From Histoplasma ohiense (lineage: Eukaryota; Ascomycota; Eurotiomycetes; Onygenales; Ajellomycetaceae): 64,000 nt of DNA. Below are positions 22,289 through 33,700 of the stretch, piece after piece. How positions within the stretch are numbered: position 1 is the stretch's first letter; the number at the start of each line of letters is the position of its first letter. The stretch covers positions 248,001 to 312,000 of the forward strand of contig JAEVHH010000005.1 of NCBI GenBank assembly GCA_017607445.1. The letters are read 5' to 3'. Below the pieces are notes generated by a model. That model searched no databases, was not told the DNA's origin, and saw nothing but the letters and a program-made list of their open reading frames with translations. Position numbers and translations under genes: made by a program.

Positions 22289-22908
22289 TGTTACAAACCT
22301 ACAGCAAACGACCCTAAGAGTCATTGGACAAGGAACGACTAAATAAGGAGGGACATGCAAGCTAGCGGTTAGCCAATAGGAACAAATAGGTCACGTGACA
22401 TAATGGATCACTTGGATCACTCGGATCACTCGAGTGAGCAGAGCGTGATCACAGCTATCCTTGCTCTGATAGCGATCTTGGTGAGAGCTATCCGAGCTAT
22501 CCTCATGTATCTCAAGATGTATATAAACGCACTCATTACCCTTAGGATCAAGGAAGCTTATCTTCTTGATCACGATCAATCTATTCTTTTATCTACTCTA
22601 CCTTTCTACTTTTACTCAGTTACATGGTACGACTATAAGCTCACCTTAAGTATACTTCTTAACGACGCATACCTTAAGCACTCGCCCTCCACTGTAAGCC
22701 CTTCATAGTATTCTTATTGTCTACTATAGGGCGCCGCCGTAGCTATCGCTACTCCGTAGTCATCCTAGATATACCTCTTGACGCTATATCTTAACCTGTG
22801 ATAGTGGCACTACCTCCTGACTTAGTGAACAAGCTCAGCAACACTATATAAGCCCCGACCTTACCTTATATCCAGTGAGAAGCTTGCTAGGTTAGAGACT
22901 CGGTAGCA
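22289..22908. mobile_element. Solo LTR, 620 bp, with CCACA target duplication
   Basis: The segment starts TGTTAC and ends GTAGCA, the canonical TG...CA LTR ends with short inverted termini. It is flanked on both sides by the 5-bp duplication CCACA (22284-22288 and 22909-22913). Removing it restores GGGCCACACCACCAC, which matches the intact first repeat unit (AGGCCACACCACCCAC). This is strong evidence for an LTR retrotransposon insertion later reduced by LTR-LTR recombination. Confidence 0.8.
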
Positions 22909-23333
22909 CCACACCACCACACCCATGGGTATATATGTCACTATGAGCACAACCATTTAACAAATGGTTATGTTGACTTTTCACTATGAATAATCTAGTG
23001 ATTAGTGCTATCTTATCACAGTGATGATAATCATGATATATATTGAAGATGATATCTACCAATGCATGCTTTCTAATAATCAACAAGCTCTATTCAATTA
23101 CAAATAGAATGAATATGATAGGTGTGTGTACTATACTATACATTGTAACACTAGTATAAAAAACCCATTTGACACATTTGTCACTAGATGCTGCCGTATT
23201 AGCGGATAATGTCATTGGCAACAATAACTAAATCACAAAATAATAACTATTCAAACCCGACTCCCAGCTTTGCCTGCGTGGAGTATAAACATATTGCTTT
23301 CTGCCTCTAACCAGAGCCGCATCCCAAGCTCGC

Positions 23334-23933
23334 ATGGACGTCAACAGAATAAATGGAACGGCGGCGAGGGTTTCTCACGTCAACCTCATGACAGATACGC
23401 TCATCACAAACCTCAGTCCAGATGCACTGAGAGTAATCCTTCGCTCAAACGGCCAGCTCACGCACAATCTCCAGAGAACACAGAGAACATCCACTCCCGC
23501 ATTATTTTCGGTGGTCGACAAGTCATCGTCGTCATTTTCGATCCCGACGCCAGAATTGGCGAAACTATGAAATCGTATATGCACTCTGCTCGGCTCAGGC
23601 CTACCATTCGAAAGTCTACAGCTCCTGGCAGAGGTAGTCCGGCAATCTTGCGGACTTGAACTTGATGATACGGTACTGGAAGGTGAAAGCCTGGTGCTCG
23701 CGCTAGCTGCTGTAGATGGGGACTTAGTCCAGGCACTTACAGCGGTGCAGAAGCTGGCGATACTCCACGATTGGGCAAATGGAGGGATGCCTACTGCTCA
23801 GCGTCAGGTGTTGTTGAGGCTTCGGACAGACCTTGAGAATTGCAGAGAACAGAGTGAGGGAGTGGGAGGGGAATTCGGGTTTGGAAGAGGCTCGGTGATG
23901 CTGGAGAGTATTCTCTCGCAGATGTGGGAATGA
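23334..23933 (+). pseudogene. Conserved fungal protein of unknown function interrupted by in-frame TGA
   Basis: One frame runs from ATG 23334 to the stop ending at 23933, broken only by TGA at 23568-23570. The N-half (LMTDTLITNLSPDALRVILR) and the C-half (from RICTLLGSGLPFESLQLLAE to the end) both look like genuine protein and belong to the same frame on either side of the stop. From the general look of such proteins a tryptophan codon may originally have stood there; this is inference. Alternatives are a missed intron covering the stop (none with good sites was found) or a sequencing difference. No function is known to me. Confidence 0.5.
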
Positions 23934-24664
23934 GAATAAAGAGGACGGGGAAATATATTGACCAGTTTCCTTTTTGTTCCCTTGTTGGAGTGCTCCAGAT
24001 ATCCAAACCTGCCTTCTGATATCCATTTTCTTGTCTTCATCATTTATCCTCTACATGCACAGTACATATCACGTTCGGCCATTTTCACACTTTTATGATG
24101 GGAGAATCATGCAGAAATGATGTAGTATGCAATCAACCTCAAATGCGTTAGACCATATACCATTCCATTCTTTCTCTCTCAGCTGGCTTTGAATTTGCAA
24201 CATCGATCGTCCTTCTAACACGGTTCCCCATTTATGATAAAAGCTACTATATTCTTCCCTAGGCATCTAATCCGAAATATATCTTCTACGAAAGTATGAA
24301 AACCTCAGCGACCTCCACCGCTTCAGGGACTACTCGCCCCTCAAAGCATACAGGCGAAACTATTTACTTGTCCGCAGTCAAAACGGCATTTCCATCATGT
24401 AGCCCGAAGAGCCCTGCATTGGATCCACCCTACCTGTTTGTGTCCCCCTTTAATTGCCGCCGATAATCAGTGCCGACCCAGCGGGTGGAATTACTGTATC
24501 CGGCTCGCCCCAATCTCGTTATTTAGCTGACGATTTCTGCTTTGCTGGTCAATAAATATTTATAACTACCCGTACTATCTACAAACGATAATATCATGCA
24601 ATCTGTAACGTCAGCTTTAAGGATGTTCTAATTTTTATATCGCTTCTTTTTTCCTTTTTTCACC
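23934..24664. other. Gene-free stretch
   Basis: No recognisable coding frame, RNA or repeat. The last 120 bases are T/pyrimidine-rich before the ATG at 24665 and look like a former promoter of the aldo/keto reductase gene. Confidence 0.5.
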
Positions 24665-26511
24665 ATGGCCACAATTGACTCTGAAATCGATGTTTCGGCT
24701 GTGAAAACACCCCCCCTTGAGGGAAATGCCAGCGCGATTGAATACTTCCAGCTGGAGTCGTTCGTAGTTCCAAGGTTGATGATCGGGCTGTGGCAGCTAT
24801 CAAGTCCAGCATGGGGCTTCGCCAGTAAATCGAAGATGTTGAGCCAATTCCAGAAACATGTCGACTCCGGGTTTACTGCATATGGTGAGTAGAGCGGCCT
24901 ACACTTGTGCTATTCATCTGTACGGATTTTCTCTCTAGCACATGGACCATTACATGTGAGGATTGTATACCAATCATGAACGATAACAGATTTGAGTCAT
25001 TGTGCTTGTGCTTGAGAGGGGCGCTAGCAGCGTTCATGTCAAGAGATTCCTTGAGAAATTGTCCTAACTGGCTCAACGAGCAGATATGGCTGATCACTAC
25101 GGTGATGCCGAAATTATCTTTGTGAGTCGAGAGAATAATCTACATGTACCTTTCCCTTGTGAATGTTTTGAAAAATAAATGAACGAAAGAAGGCTAATCG
25201 AACCCTCTACAGGTGCAATTCCGATCTTCATATATTCAGGACCAAAATCCACCTTCTGTGCAACCAAGTACTGCGTTTTTGAACCTATCACGGTGACAGA
25301 AGATGGAATGCGCAATGCCGTCTCGCAGTGCCTGGCAAATATACAGTCGGACAAAATTGATTTGCTCCAGTTTCATTGGCAAGATGTGTGTTTTCTACCT
25401 CCATATCTCTGTCATTATACATACATGGACTGTACAGTACATGTAAATGTACCTGTGCATTATTTATATCATTCATACAATTTTTGTCTTCGAGGAGAGA
25501 CGGCGCCATACTTCTACAAATCTCATATACAATTTGTTTCTGTTATCAGCAAATGAAGTCTGCCATTCTAATTTGCTGTCCATACAACAGTATGATAACT
25601 CGCAATATGTCCGTGCTCTTCAGCTTCTCCAAGACGATGAGCGCGTGGCTGTACTGGGTCTGTGTAATTTTGAGACACTATATCAAGAATTTCTACTCTT
25701 GGATAATGGGAGACCCGGTACCTTAATATTATACAATCACCGATGTTAACTGTGAACGCAAAATTCATAAACCCCCCCCCAGTTTTCACTCATCGATGCC
25801 CGACCAACATACGCTATGGCAAAGGCATGAGAAAAACATCACATCAAACTCCTAACCTATGGGACATTGGTAAGACCACTCTCCCCATCATATCATCGCT
25901 GGACTCGTTAATATGCCACATGCTCTGAACTACTAACTCTCTCCTGATATGTAGTGCGGCGGTTTCCTCTCCGAAAAATGGATCGCAAAAGACGAGCCAG
26001 ATCCATTCAGCACAGACATGACCCCCAGCCTGCGAAAGATAACGTATATATAACATACACACATGGCTGCGCACATAACATAACAATGCGCCCTCATAAT
26101 TCAGCCCAATTCATTTCCTCCTCCCCACTTTCCCCCCCCCCTCCTCTCTCTCCAAGCCCATAAATAAAAACCTAAAACCAACACCTAGCATAGTATCTCG
26201 AAATGATAAACATCTGGGGTTCATGGCCCCTCTTCCAAACCCTCCTCCGCACCCTCTCAACAATCGTGCGCAAGCACGATGTAAGCGTTTCCGCCGTCGC
26301 GATACGGTGGGTGCTCGATTTCAGTTACGTGAGGGCCGTGATCGTGGGGGTGCGTATGGGCGTCAGCGAGCATACGGAGGATAACCTGGCAGTGTATGGG
26401 TGGCGGTTGGACGCGGAGGATACGAAGATGCTAGAGGAGGTGTTGTGTCAGAGTCGGCGTGGGGGTATGTTTAGCGATATGGGGGATTGTGGGGCGGAGT
26501 ATCGTGGGTAA
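24665..26511 (+). pseudogene. Aldo/keto reductase, decayed multi-exon gene
   Basis: Pieces in order are clearly an aldo/keto reductase. Exon 1 (24665-24884) ends at TAY; exon 2 (25084-25121) gives DMADHYGDAE with the catalytic Asp/Tyr region. Later pieces are FCATKYCVFEP, LLQFHWQD, VAVLGLCNF (from 25591), FSLIDARPTYAM and CGGFLSEKW, and a last exon from about 26196 gives RWVLDFSYVRAVIVGVR. Three defects are visible. The exon after 25212 must change frame before FCATK. A TGA lies at 25828-25830 where a residue is expected between AKA and EKHHIK. The exon ending SLRK near 26040 is followed by ATAACG, with no GT donor in the right phase. The segment expected before FSLIDARP is also missing. Several independent faults make a functional product unlikely. 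Confidence 0.75.
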
Positions 26512-27125
26512 ATCAACTGTTGTCAATCTAGTAGTGGTGTAGTTTGTTTGGGAAATATAGAAAGGGAGACGAGGAACGACGCAGTGTCCGATGAAAGGAG
26601 AAATGCATAGGCATAATAAACACAAACGTAGTCAATGAACACCTTGATTAAATAACCTCCAAAATGCAGTGTACCGTACAATAATAATAGCCATCGACGG
26701 TGAAAAATGATAGGAGCAAAAATCAATGCTGATCTGTACCGTAGTCCAATCCTACACGAACACTCGGAAAATCCCCATCTAAAACAAACCATCAACTAAA
26801 AGGGAATAATGAATATACAGGAACCACGACGCGGGACTGCGCGGGTAAAAACTAAAGTGAATTAATTGCACAGTCCCCAGAGCGCACCATACCGATTGAG
26901 ACTACGATCAAACCTCCCCACCGACAAACCCATGGATATAAGATGGTAAAGCAAGTGATGAAACAATAAACAAAACGTTTAGCGTTCTTATGCTTAGGAA
27001 ATGCATCTCTTCCATAATTTGGAAATGAAGGCAGTTAACGAAGGCTTCATTGATCTTCGCACATTGACTAATTGGCACATCATCGGTAAGATCGTGACAA
27101 CTTAAGTAGTGCGTGGCATGTATAA

Positions 27126-27160
<35 letters not shown>

Positions 27161-27294
27161 GAAAGTTCAGACGGAGGAAGTTGGGTGAGGACCAAGGAGG
27201 GCATGAGGTGAAGCGTTCTTTCTAATTATCAACTCGCGAGGCTGTGCAATTTTGCAACAGGTGGGGTATAGAACACAAAACAGATATCTGAAAA
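26512..27294. other. Gene-free stretch with dinucleotide repeat
   Basis: This holds the presumed 3' UTR of the minus-strand RING-CH gene at the right end and a (TG)n array at 27127-27155. No gene is supported. Confidence 0.6.
27127..27155. repeat. (TG)n microsatellite
   Basis: About 14 uninterrupted TG units. A simple length-variable repeat. Confidence 0.9.
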
Positions 27295-28395
27295 TCAATC
27301 TTCCTTCTTGGAAGTTGGCACTTCCCGTGAATCTGCATGCAAGGTGCCCTCGGGTTCATCATCGTCTTCTAATGGGACATCCAAAACGCGATCGCCAGCT
27401 TTCTCAAGCATTTTACGGCTCCATGCCCGTATGCCTTTGTATACAGTCTGTAGGTCCCAATCAGTGACTACCAAGAGGAAGAACGAGTGGGGAAAACCTA
27501 CCCAAAGGAATGTCATCACTCCTATCAAAAGAACGACCCAGCCGACTTGGGCGGCCCGATCCCTGCCAGTTGTAGCAGGCCTCCGCCCGCCGCCAACAAG
27601 GTTTGAATTGCGTAAATTCCACCACTGCCATGGAGAAAGCGCAAATATCACTTTTACAAATGACAAAACCCCTAGAGACGCAAGCCCTTTGAAGAAATGT
27701 TCAGGCCATGTTGTCCTTTCCGGAGCACCTTCGTCGAGATGGATGATCTTCTCTGCAGCATCGGGATCATATAAACGTGAAAGTATGGTGTTAAACGGAT
27801 CAATATACAGGTTGATTATCGGGTCAGCAACAAAACCAAGTAGGAACATCGCAAGCAAAAGTATAACGCCTGTGAGAGCAAGCTGAGTTGCGGTGCTCGT
27901 GATCCATCGACCCCATCTCATTCTCTCAAGCCGATACTGAAAGCCACACGTGGGACACTGCCAATAGTTCCTCTCCGAAAATGAAGCGTCCGCATGTCGC
28001 CATGCATTCAAACAGCCTTCATGCACATATCTCGATGATCCTTTGCATTTGCAAGGTTTAATGAGACGCCCTAGCTCGGGGTCTGACGACTCATAAGTAA
28101 CTCGAGGAGTGGACTGGAGGAAATCCGGAAGATCCTCCGAGACCGGCTGGAAGGTGGGGTGAACAACTTCCAGGCAAATACGGCATGTTCTGGAAGGATA
28201 GTATCTGGATGAGCCGGAAGATGCGGACGAAGAAGGGTCTTCCTCACTTGGTTCCTGTACACGTGGTTGGGTCCGGGTATTATCAGTCTCTTTCGATTGC
28301 CGTTGTGAGCTATTTGTAGCTTCAGCTGTAGGTTCCGTTGCAAACTCTGGCCACTGCCACTGTGGCTCAGTTCTTTGAGCAGAGCGAAGCGACAT
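27295..28395 (-). CDS. RING-CH (MARCH-type) membrane E3 ubiquitin ligase, 366 aa
   Basis: A single exon on the minus strand. The RING-CH (C4HC3) ligands are C71, C74, C115, C117, H125, C128, C147 and C150, with W and the CPTC end as usual for the family. The loop between the first and second ligand pairs is long (about 40 residues). Two or three hydrophobic spans follow (about residues 172-198, 235-255 and 285-312), so the RING faces the cytosol from an internal membrane. The N-terminal 65 residues and the acidic tail are disordered-looking. By family it transfers ubiquitin to membrane proteins, in ER-associated degradation or endosomal sorting; which membrane is not clear. The gene is divergent from the proteasome subunit gene with 0.5 kb between. 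Confidence 0.85.
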   Translation of the reverse strand: MSLRSAQRTEPQWQWPEFATEPTAEATNSSQRQSKETDNTRTQPRVQEPSEEDPSSSASSGSSRYYPSRTCRICLEVVHPTFQPVSEDLPDFLQSTPRVTYESSDPELGRLIKPCKCKGSSRYVHEGCLNAWRHADASFSERNYWQCPTCGFQYRLERMRWGRWITSTATQLALTGVILLLAMFLLGFVADPIINLYIDPFNTILSRLYDPDAAEKIIHLDEGAPERTTWPEHFFKGLASLGVLSFVKVIFALSPWQWWNLRNSNLVGGGRRPATTGRDRAAQVGWVVLLIGVMTFLWVGFPHSFFLLVVTDWDLQTVYKGIRAWSRKMLEKAGDRVLDVPLEDDDEPEGTLHADSREVPTSKKED

Positions 28396-28890
28396 CCTGG
28401 ACTTGTAAGGAGAGAAAACAAAGGGCTTTGCCGATTGGGTATTAAAGATAGATGTACGGGATACAACAGGAATAAACTAACGAGATAAACAGCAGTACAA
28501 ATGCTCAACCAGCTTGTAGCCCTGGCTGCTTAGTTGGCCACCGTTGCAGTGGGGTAAACATCCTGCGCTAGCAGCGGAGCAGACAGCTTGTTGTTGATGA
28601 TGTTGATGTGGACAGGTATGCAAGGAATGAAGATGTGGTGGTGGTGGAGAGTAAAAACCTCCGCTAAGCCACAACAGGTATATTAGGCGTTGCTACTACT
28701 ATTGGTTGTTATAACCGCTACACGCGGCTAGAGCCTGCCGCGTCAACCAGCCGGTGAGCCTACGGGAAGCGCAGGAGCATTCAACTTGTGCTCAGTCACT
28801 TTCTGCAATCAAATTCCTGTCCCATTTGACGTCGTGTGGTTTTTCGTTTCTCCCTCTCCCGAGCCCGTTGCTTGTGTATTTCTTCTCACC
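28396..28890. promoter_or_regulatory. Divergent promoter, RING-CH ligase and proteasome alpha-2
   Basis: A 495-bp interval between two start codons on opposite strands, so it must serve both genes. Two ubiquitin-proteasome genes sharing a promoter suggests co-regulation. The only near match to the yeast proteasome element (GGTGGCAAA) is off by one base (28534-28542, reverse orientation) and is not relied on. Confidence 0.5.
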
Positions 28891-29999
28891 ATGGCCGATC
28901 GTTATTCATTCTCTTTGACTACGTTTTCTCCCAGGTATGTTCCTATTGCCAACACATATGCTGTTTTGCGAGCTCAAGTTACTAACAACGACCGTAGTGG
29001 GAAGCTGGTTCAGATCGGTATGCAGATATGTCATGGTATATACTAGTTTTATGTCGACTAATTTCCTGTAGAATACGCTTTAAATGCCGTTAACCAAGGC
29101 GTTACTGCGTTGGGTATCAAAGGTAACAACACCCAAGCCGCCTTGAACTCCGCACTGTATCTAAGCCTTGCCAACGCATTACTGACTGCTTTCCCTAAAT
29201 TTTCCTTTGGCAGCTACAAATGGAGTCGTCCTTGCCACAGAGAAAAAATCGTCTTCGCCCCTGATAGACCCTCCTTCTCTGTCAAAAGTCTCCCTAATCA
29301 CCCCAGATATCGGCATGGTCTACTCTGGAATGGGTCCCGATTACCGTGTCCTTGTCGATAAGGCCCGGAAAACCTCCCACACTGGTTACAAACGCATTTA
29401 CAATGAGTACCCGCCAACTAGAATATTAGTCCAGGATGTTGCCCGAGTCGTCCAAGAGGCTACGCAGTCCGGGGGTGTCAGGCCATATGGCGTCAGTTTG
29501 CTAATCGCGGGCTGGGATGACGGGGTCGAACCTACAATTGCAGAGAGCGAGTCAGATACGGACAAGAAGAAAGTATCGGGGAAAACGGGCGGAATTCTCA
29601 AAGGTGGTCCTAGCTTGTACCAGGTCGATCCTAGCGGCAGCTATTTCCCATGGAAGGCCACCGCCATTGGGAAGAGTGCGACCAGCGCGAAGACCTTCCT
29701 CGAAAAGAGATATACAGATGGTCTTGAGCTGGAAGATGCTATCCATATTGCACTTCTCACGCTAAAGGAGACCATTGAGGGTGAAATGAATGGTGAAACC
29801 GTTGAAATTGGTATGTCGTACCCAACCCCCTTATCGACTACTACGCCTTTCTTGTAGGATGCAACTAATAAATTATACAGGTATCGTTGGACCTCCGGCC
29901 AACCATCTATTGGGATATGAGGGCGTTGAGGGTGCCAGGGGCCCACGGTTCCGGAAACTGACCAAGGAGGAGATTGAGGATTACTTGACAAACCTATGA
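28891..29999 (+). CDS. PRE8: 20S proteasome subunit alpha-2, 276 aa
   Basis: Five exons: 28891-28934, 28998-29017 (only 20 bp), 29072-29122, 29214-29810 and 29881-29999. All phases agree. The N-terminus ADRYSFSLTTFSPSGKLVQI followed by EYALNAV is the proteasome alpha-type signature (YS..TTFSPSGKL.QIEYA), and the order of blocks fits alpha-2. The subunit forms the outer gate ring of the 20S core in nucleus and cytosol. An insertion of about 25 residues after GWDDG (rich in Glu, Ser, Asp and Lys) makes it somewhat longer than yeast Pre8. The 20-bp exon 2 is easily missed by gene finders but is required for the motif. Confidence 0.93.
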
Positions 30000-30745
30000 T
30001 AGACTTCATGTTTAGCGCACCATAATCAGCCTCTTTTGATTCCCTTTGTTATTTTATTTGTATCTTCGTAGTGTTACTTTTATTCTGCCAGCTCTTTCAA
30101 AGGCAAATCATAAATGTCAATGTCACAGGCATCAACGGCTCGCAGTCCACTTGACTGCTGAGGTGACCGAATGGCAAAATTAAATCTACGTCACGATTCT
30201 GTTGAATTTGGTTCAGAGAGTATTCTCCATTGAAAACACATCCATTCATCCACAAAGGTTAGGATTAGGGATTAGGGATGCTTAAGTGCAAAGGCCTTAG
30301 TTATTATATATGAAAAGAAAAAATAGTTAGTCAACTAAAAGGTCTCACATTATCCCAAGCAAGCTCAGACGCTTCGCAGGATAATTGCTGTTTTAACACT
30401 GATTTGATGATTAGTCACTTTTTAAAGAAGCTAGTCTCAAATAAGTAATCAACTAACCCAAAATAGTCATATCACATGATGTGCTGCAACCGAGCCAATA
30501 GACGGTCTGAGCTCGCTGAGATAAGTCTCACACAAAGTTTTTCCGGCCGTTACACACAGAATTTCTGCGCTGCACTGTATGGGCCAATGGGTCCCTCTTG
30601 GGAATTTTGAGGCCTCCAATCGTTTTTCTCAACTAGGAATTATTTATATGACAGAATATGTTCCATCAAATCAGGAATTAACCCCGCCAAACTTCCAAAA
30701 ATAATCCGCACTTTCGCTCCCTCAAACGCCATCATCCATCCCCGA
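30000..30745. other. Intergenic region between proteasome alpha-2 and Dicer-like 2
   Basis: Holds the 3' UTR of the proteasome gene and the promoter of the Dicer gene. A short run of GGATTAG heptamers at about 30258-30279 resembles telomeric sequence but has only about three units. Nothing else is seen. Confidence 0.5.
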
Positions 30746-33700
30746 ATGCCAGCCCCTCGTGCGGATAGCCGAAATGGTCAGAAGCGACGCAAAACCCTGA
30801 CAGAATCCAATCATGTCCTTGCGGATTCGAAATTGATCACTGGGGTGATTGAAAATGGTTTAAATTCCACCCCGGTTATCAAACCTCGAGCCTACCAGCT
30901 GGAAATGCTGGAGGCGAGTCTACGCGAGAATATCATTATTGCCGTGAGTGGATTCGCAGATTCACTTGTTTCCCAATACTACCCAAATGTGCACAGAATG
31001 TAATAATTCTAATTATACGGATTTGCAGATGGACACGGGAAGCGGCAAGACTCAGGTGTAAGCGCATTTGTTTTCTCTGCTGTAGCCATGTTAGGTTTTA
31101 AACCTACTAGTACTACGAGCACATATAACAAGCCTCTACCATAGTATTATGCTCCCATCTTTGGCTGCTCTATATAATCTCCTGCAGGAAGAGCACATAC
31201 GTATGTGCTCCATTCCATTTCATATCTGACCACCCTGTGGACATATAGGGCAATTCTTCGAATCAGACATGAACTTGAAACATGCGCTGCACACAAGGTT
31301 GGTGGCACTTCGGTCTTTCATTGATGACCTTTCTGCTTGTCCCTGAATCCCCGCAAAACATAAAAACTAAAGCTAAAACATTCAAATTATAAAAATTATA
31401 ACGATAAAAATAGTTCGTCTGGTTTTTGGCCCCCACTGTTGCTCTTGCCGAACAGCAGCATAAAAGTATATCCCAGCAGCTCTCTGCATATGAAACAAGA
31501 CTCCTTTTAGGTTCGGACAATGTGAATTACTGGTCGACCAAAAAGATCTGGGACGATATACTCTTGAATATCAGAATTGTTGTTTCAACCCCTCAAGTGC
31601 TTCTTGATGCCATGACACATGGGTTCGTAACCATGCCTCAAATCGCTTTACTCGTCTTCGATGAGGGTATGTACTTGAACATCGGGAGTGCCCCTGGCCA
31701 ATCTGTATTCGTTGTTAGCTAATCCCAGTTCCAGCGCATCATTGTGCCAGAGGTGAGGCACCTAACAGCCTAATGCGGCGATTTTATCATGAGCAGCTGC
31801 AAAGAACAGGTACAATGAATGATCTTCCTCATATCTTGGGGCTGACTGCCAGTCCCCTCACTAAGATAGATCCTAAAAATTTAAGGCATGTCCTCCTTTC
31901 ATGGATGTTATATGTTCTGTACATCCGCTAACTGGACTAGCGCAATTGAGGACAATCTGAACGCACGTTGCGAGACGCCGAGGATCCATCGGGAAGAGTT
32001 GATGCGATATGTTCATCGTCCAGAACTCTGTACTGTGAATTTCCAGGCCGATGATTCACTAGGTTCAGACATTTTACGAAGCTTATATGAAATCCTCCAA
32101 GCTGTCGATATGGAACAAGATCCCTGGATCAAAAAACTTAGACAACAAAAGGACCAAAGAAGCCAAGAAAATTTGCTGAATGCTCTAGAGAAGCGTAAAA
32201 CATTTTGTATGGCTCAGATGTCTAAGCTTCTAAGACAAGCCGTTAGTATCCATGAGGATTTGGGACAATGGGCTGCAGACGCATTCATTTCAGAAGTCTT
32301 AAAAAGACTTGAGACCAAACGAACCAGGCAGCCAACGGACATTCTTGATACACTAGAAAGAAATGAAGCGAACTTTGTCTTTGAAACTCTATCGCAATTG
32401 CCAATACAGCCTGGTAAACAGTATTGGGATAGCGAGCCCGATCGAGTCTCTGGGAAGGCCAATCTCCTTATAGACCTTTTGGAGAAGGAGTATACATCAG
32501 ATTTTACTGGGATTGTATTTGCCCAACAAAGATCAACTGTTACAATGCTTGCACATCTCATTTCTAGACATCCCCGGTTGAAGCATATGTTTGTATCTGG
32601 TGCTTTTTTGGGTGATTCTGGCTTCGCGGGTCGAACATCAACGATAATCGAACTTCACGACTTGAAGACTCAAAAAGGCTCAATAGATGACCTACGGTCC
32701 GGGAAGAAAAATCTGCTTATCGCAACATCTGTTCTTGAAGAAGGCATTGATGTGTCAGCCTGCCATCTTGTAGTCTGTTTCGATACCATCAACAATCTCA
32801 GGTCTTTTATTCAGAGACGGGGCCGAGCCCGGAAAGAACGCTCTAAATTCGTCATGTTTCTAAATGGTGACGATAATTCCCAAGGAAAGAATTGGACCAA
32901 AATGGAAGATGTCATGAAGAGTATGTACGAGGAAGATATGCGCAGGCTCGAGGATGTTTGGGCGAAAGAGAACGTCGAAGAGGAAAGTGATGAAGATCAC
33001 CGGATTGACTCCACAGGGTATGTGGTCTCGACGCTACTCTTATCCAATTTCCCCCCTTCTTTTTCCTCCGATGCTAAAGTGCAGCAGTGCTCTCTTAACT
33101 TTTGAGAATGCTCGACCCCATTTGGAACATTTTTGTGCCACTCTTCAATGTGAATTCACAGACACTCGGCCTGTTTTCATGCTCCGTGAAAACGAACTAG
33201 ATGGGATGGTCACTGCTAAAGTCTTACTGCCCAACGTACTCGATCCCAAATTTCGAGTAATAAAGGGCTCTAAATGGTGGAGAACAGAGAAGCTCGCCCA
33301 GCGCGATGCTGCATTCCAGGCATATCTTAAACTTTATCAGGAGGGTCTCGTCAATGACCATTTGCTACCAGTACATTGCATAGCTATGGAGCATCCAGCG
33401 CTGGAATACTCTGAGAAGTGGCCCAATCTTGTAAAGGTAGCCGGACGTTTCAATCCGTGGCGTATGATTGCAAATAACTGGGAAACGACGAAAACTTTCT
33501 ATCAGAGTCTGATCGAAATATCACCTGGATCTCTCTTATTTCCTAAAATTCGCATGGTGCTACCAATGCCCCTCCCCTGTCAGATTACATTTAAGATTTA
33601 TTGGAACGAGAAGAGTACTTTCAATGTGTGTTTGAAACCACTGCCGTCGAACTTCAAGCCAAGTCTTGTCAAGTCTGCTGCTGACACGACTTATACCATC

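Larger units (their letters stand above)
21644..23185. mobile_element. Non-autonomous DNA element with perfect 22-bp terminal inverted repeats
   Basis: AGTGACAAATGTGTCAAATG(GG) at 21644-21665 is repeated exactly as the reverse complement at 23164-23185, with T-rich sequence inside each end. The interior is AT-rich, lacks a transposase frame and consists of two related copies of a roughly 345-bp unit plus GATGATATCTAG-type short repeats (22140-22200). A solo LTR (22289-22908) is inserted in the second unit. The true target duplication could not be identified. The superfamily is undetermined. Confidence 0.7.

Noticed and set aside
28534..28542. Proteasome-associated control element near the alpha-2 gene
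   Set aside because: One mismatch to the yeast consensus and only one site; indistinguishable from chance.
30258..30279. Telomere-like GGATTAG run
   Set aside because: Only about three heptamer units; too short to mean a former chromosome end.
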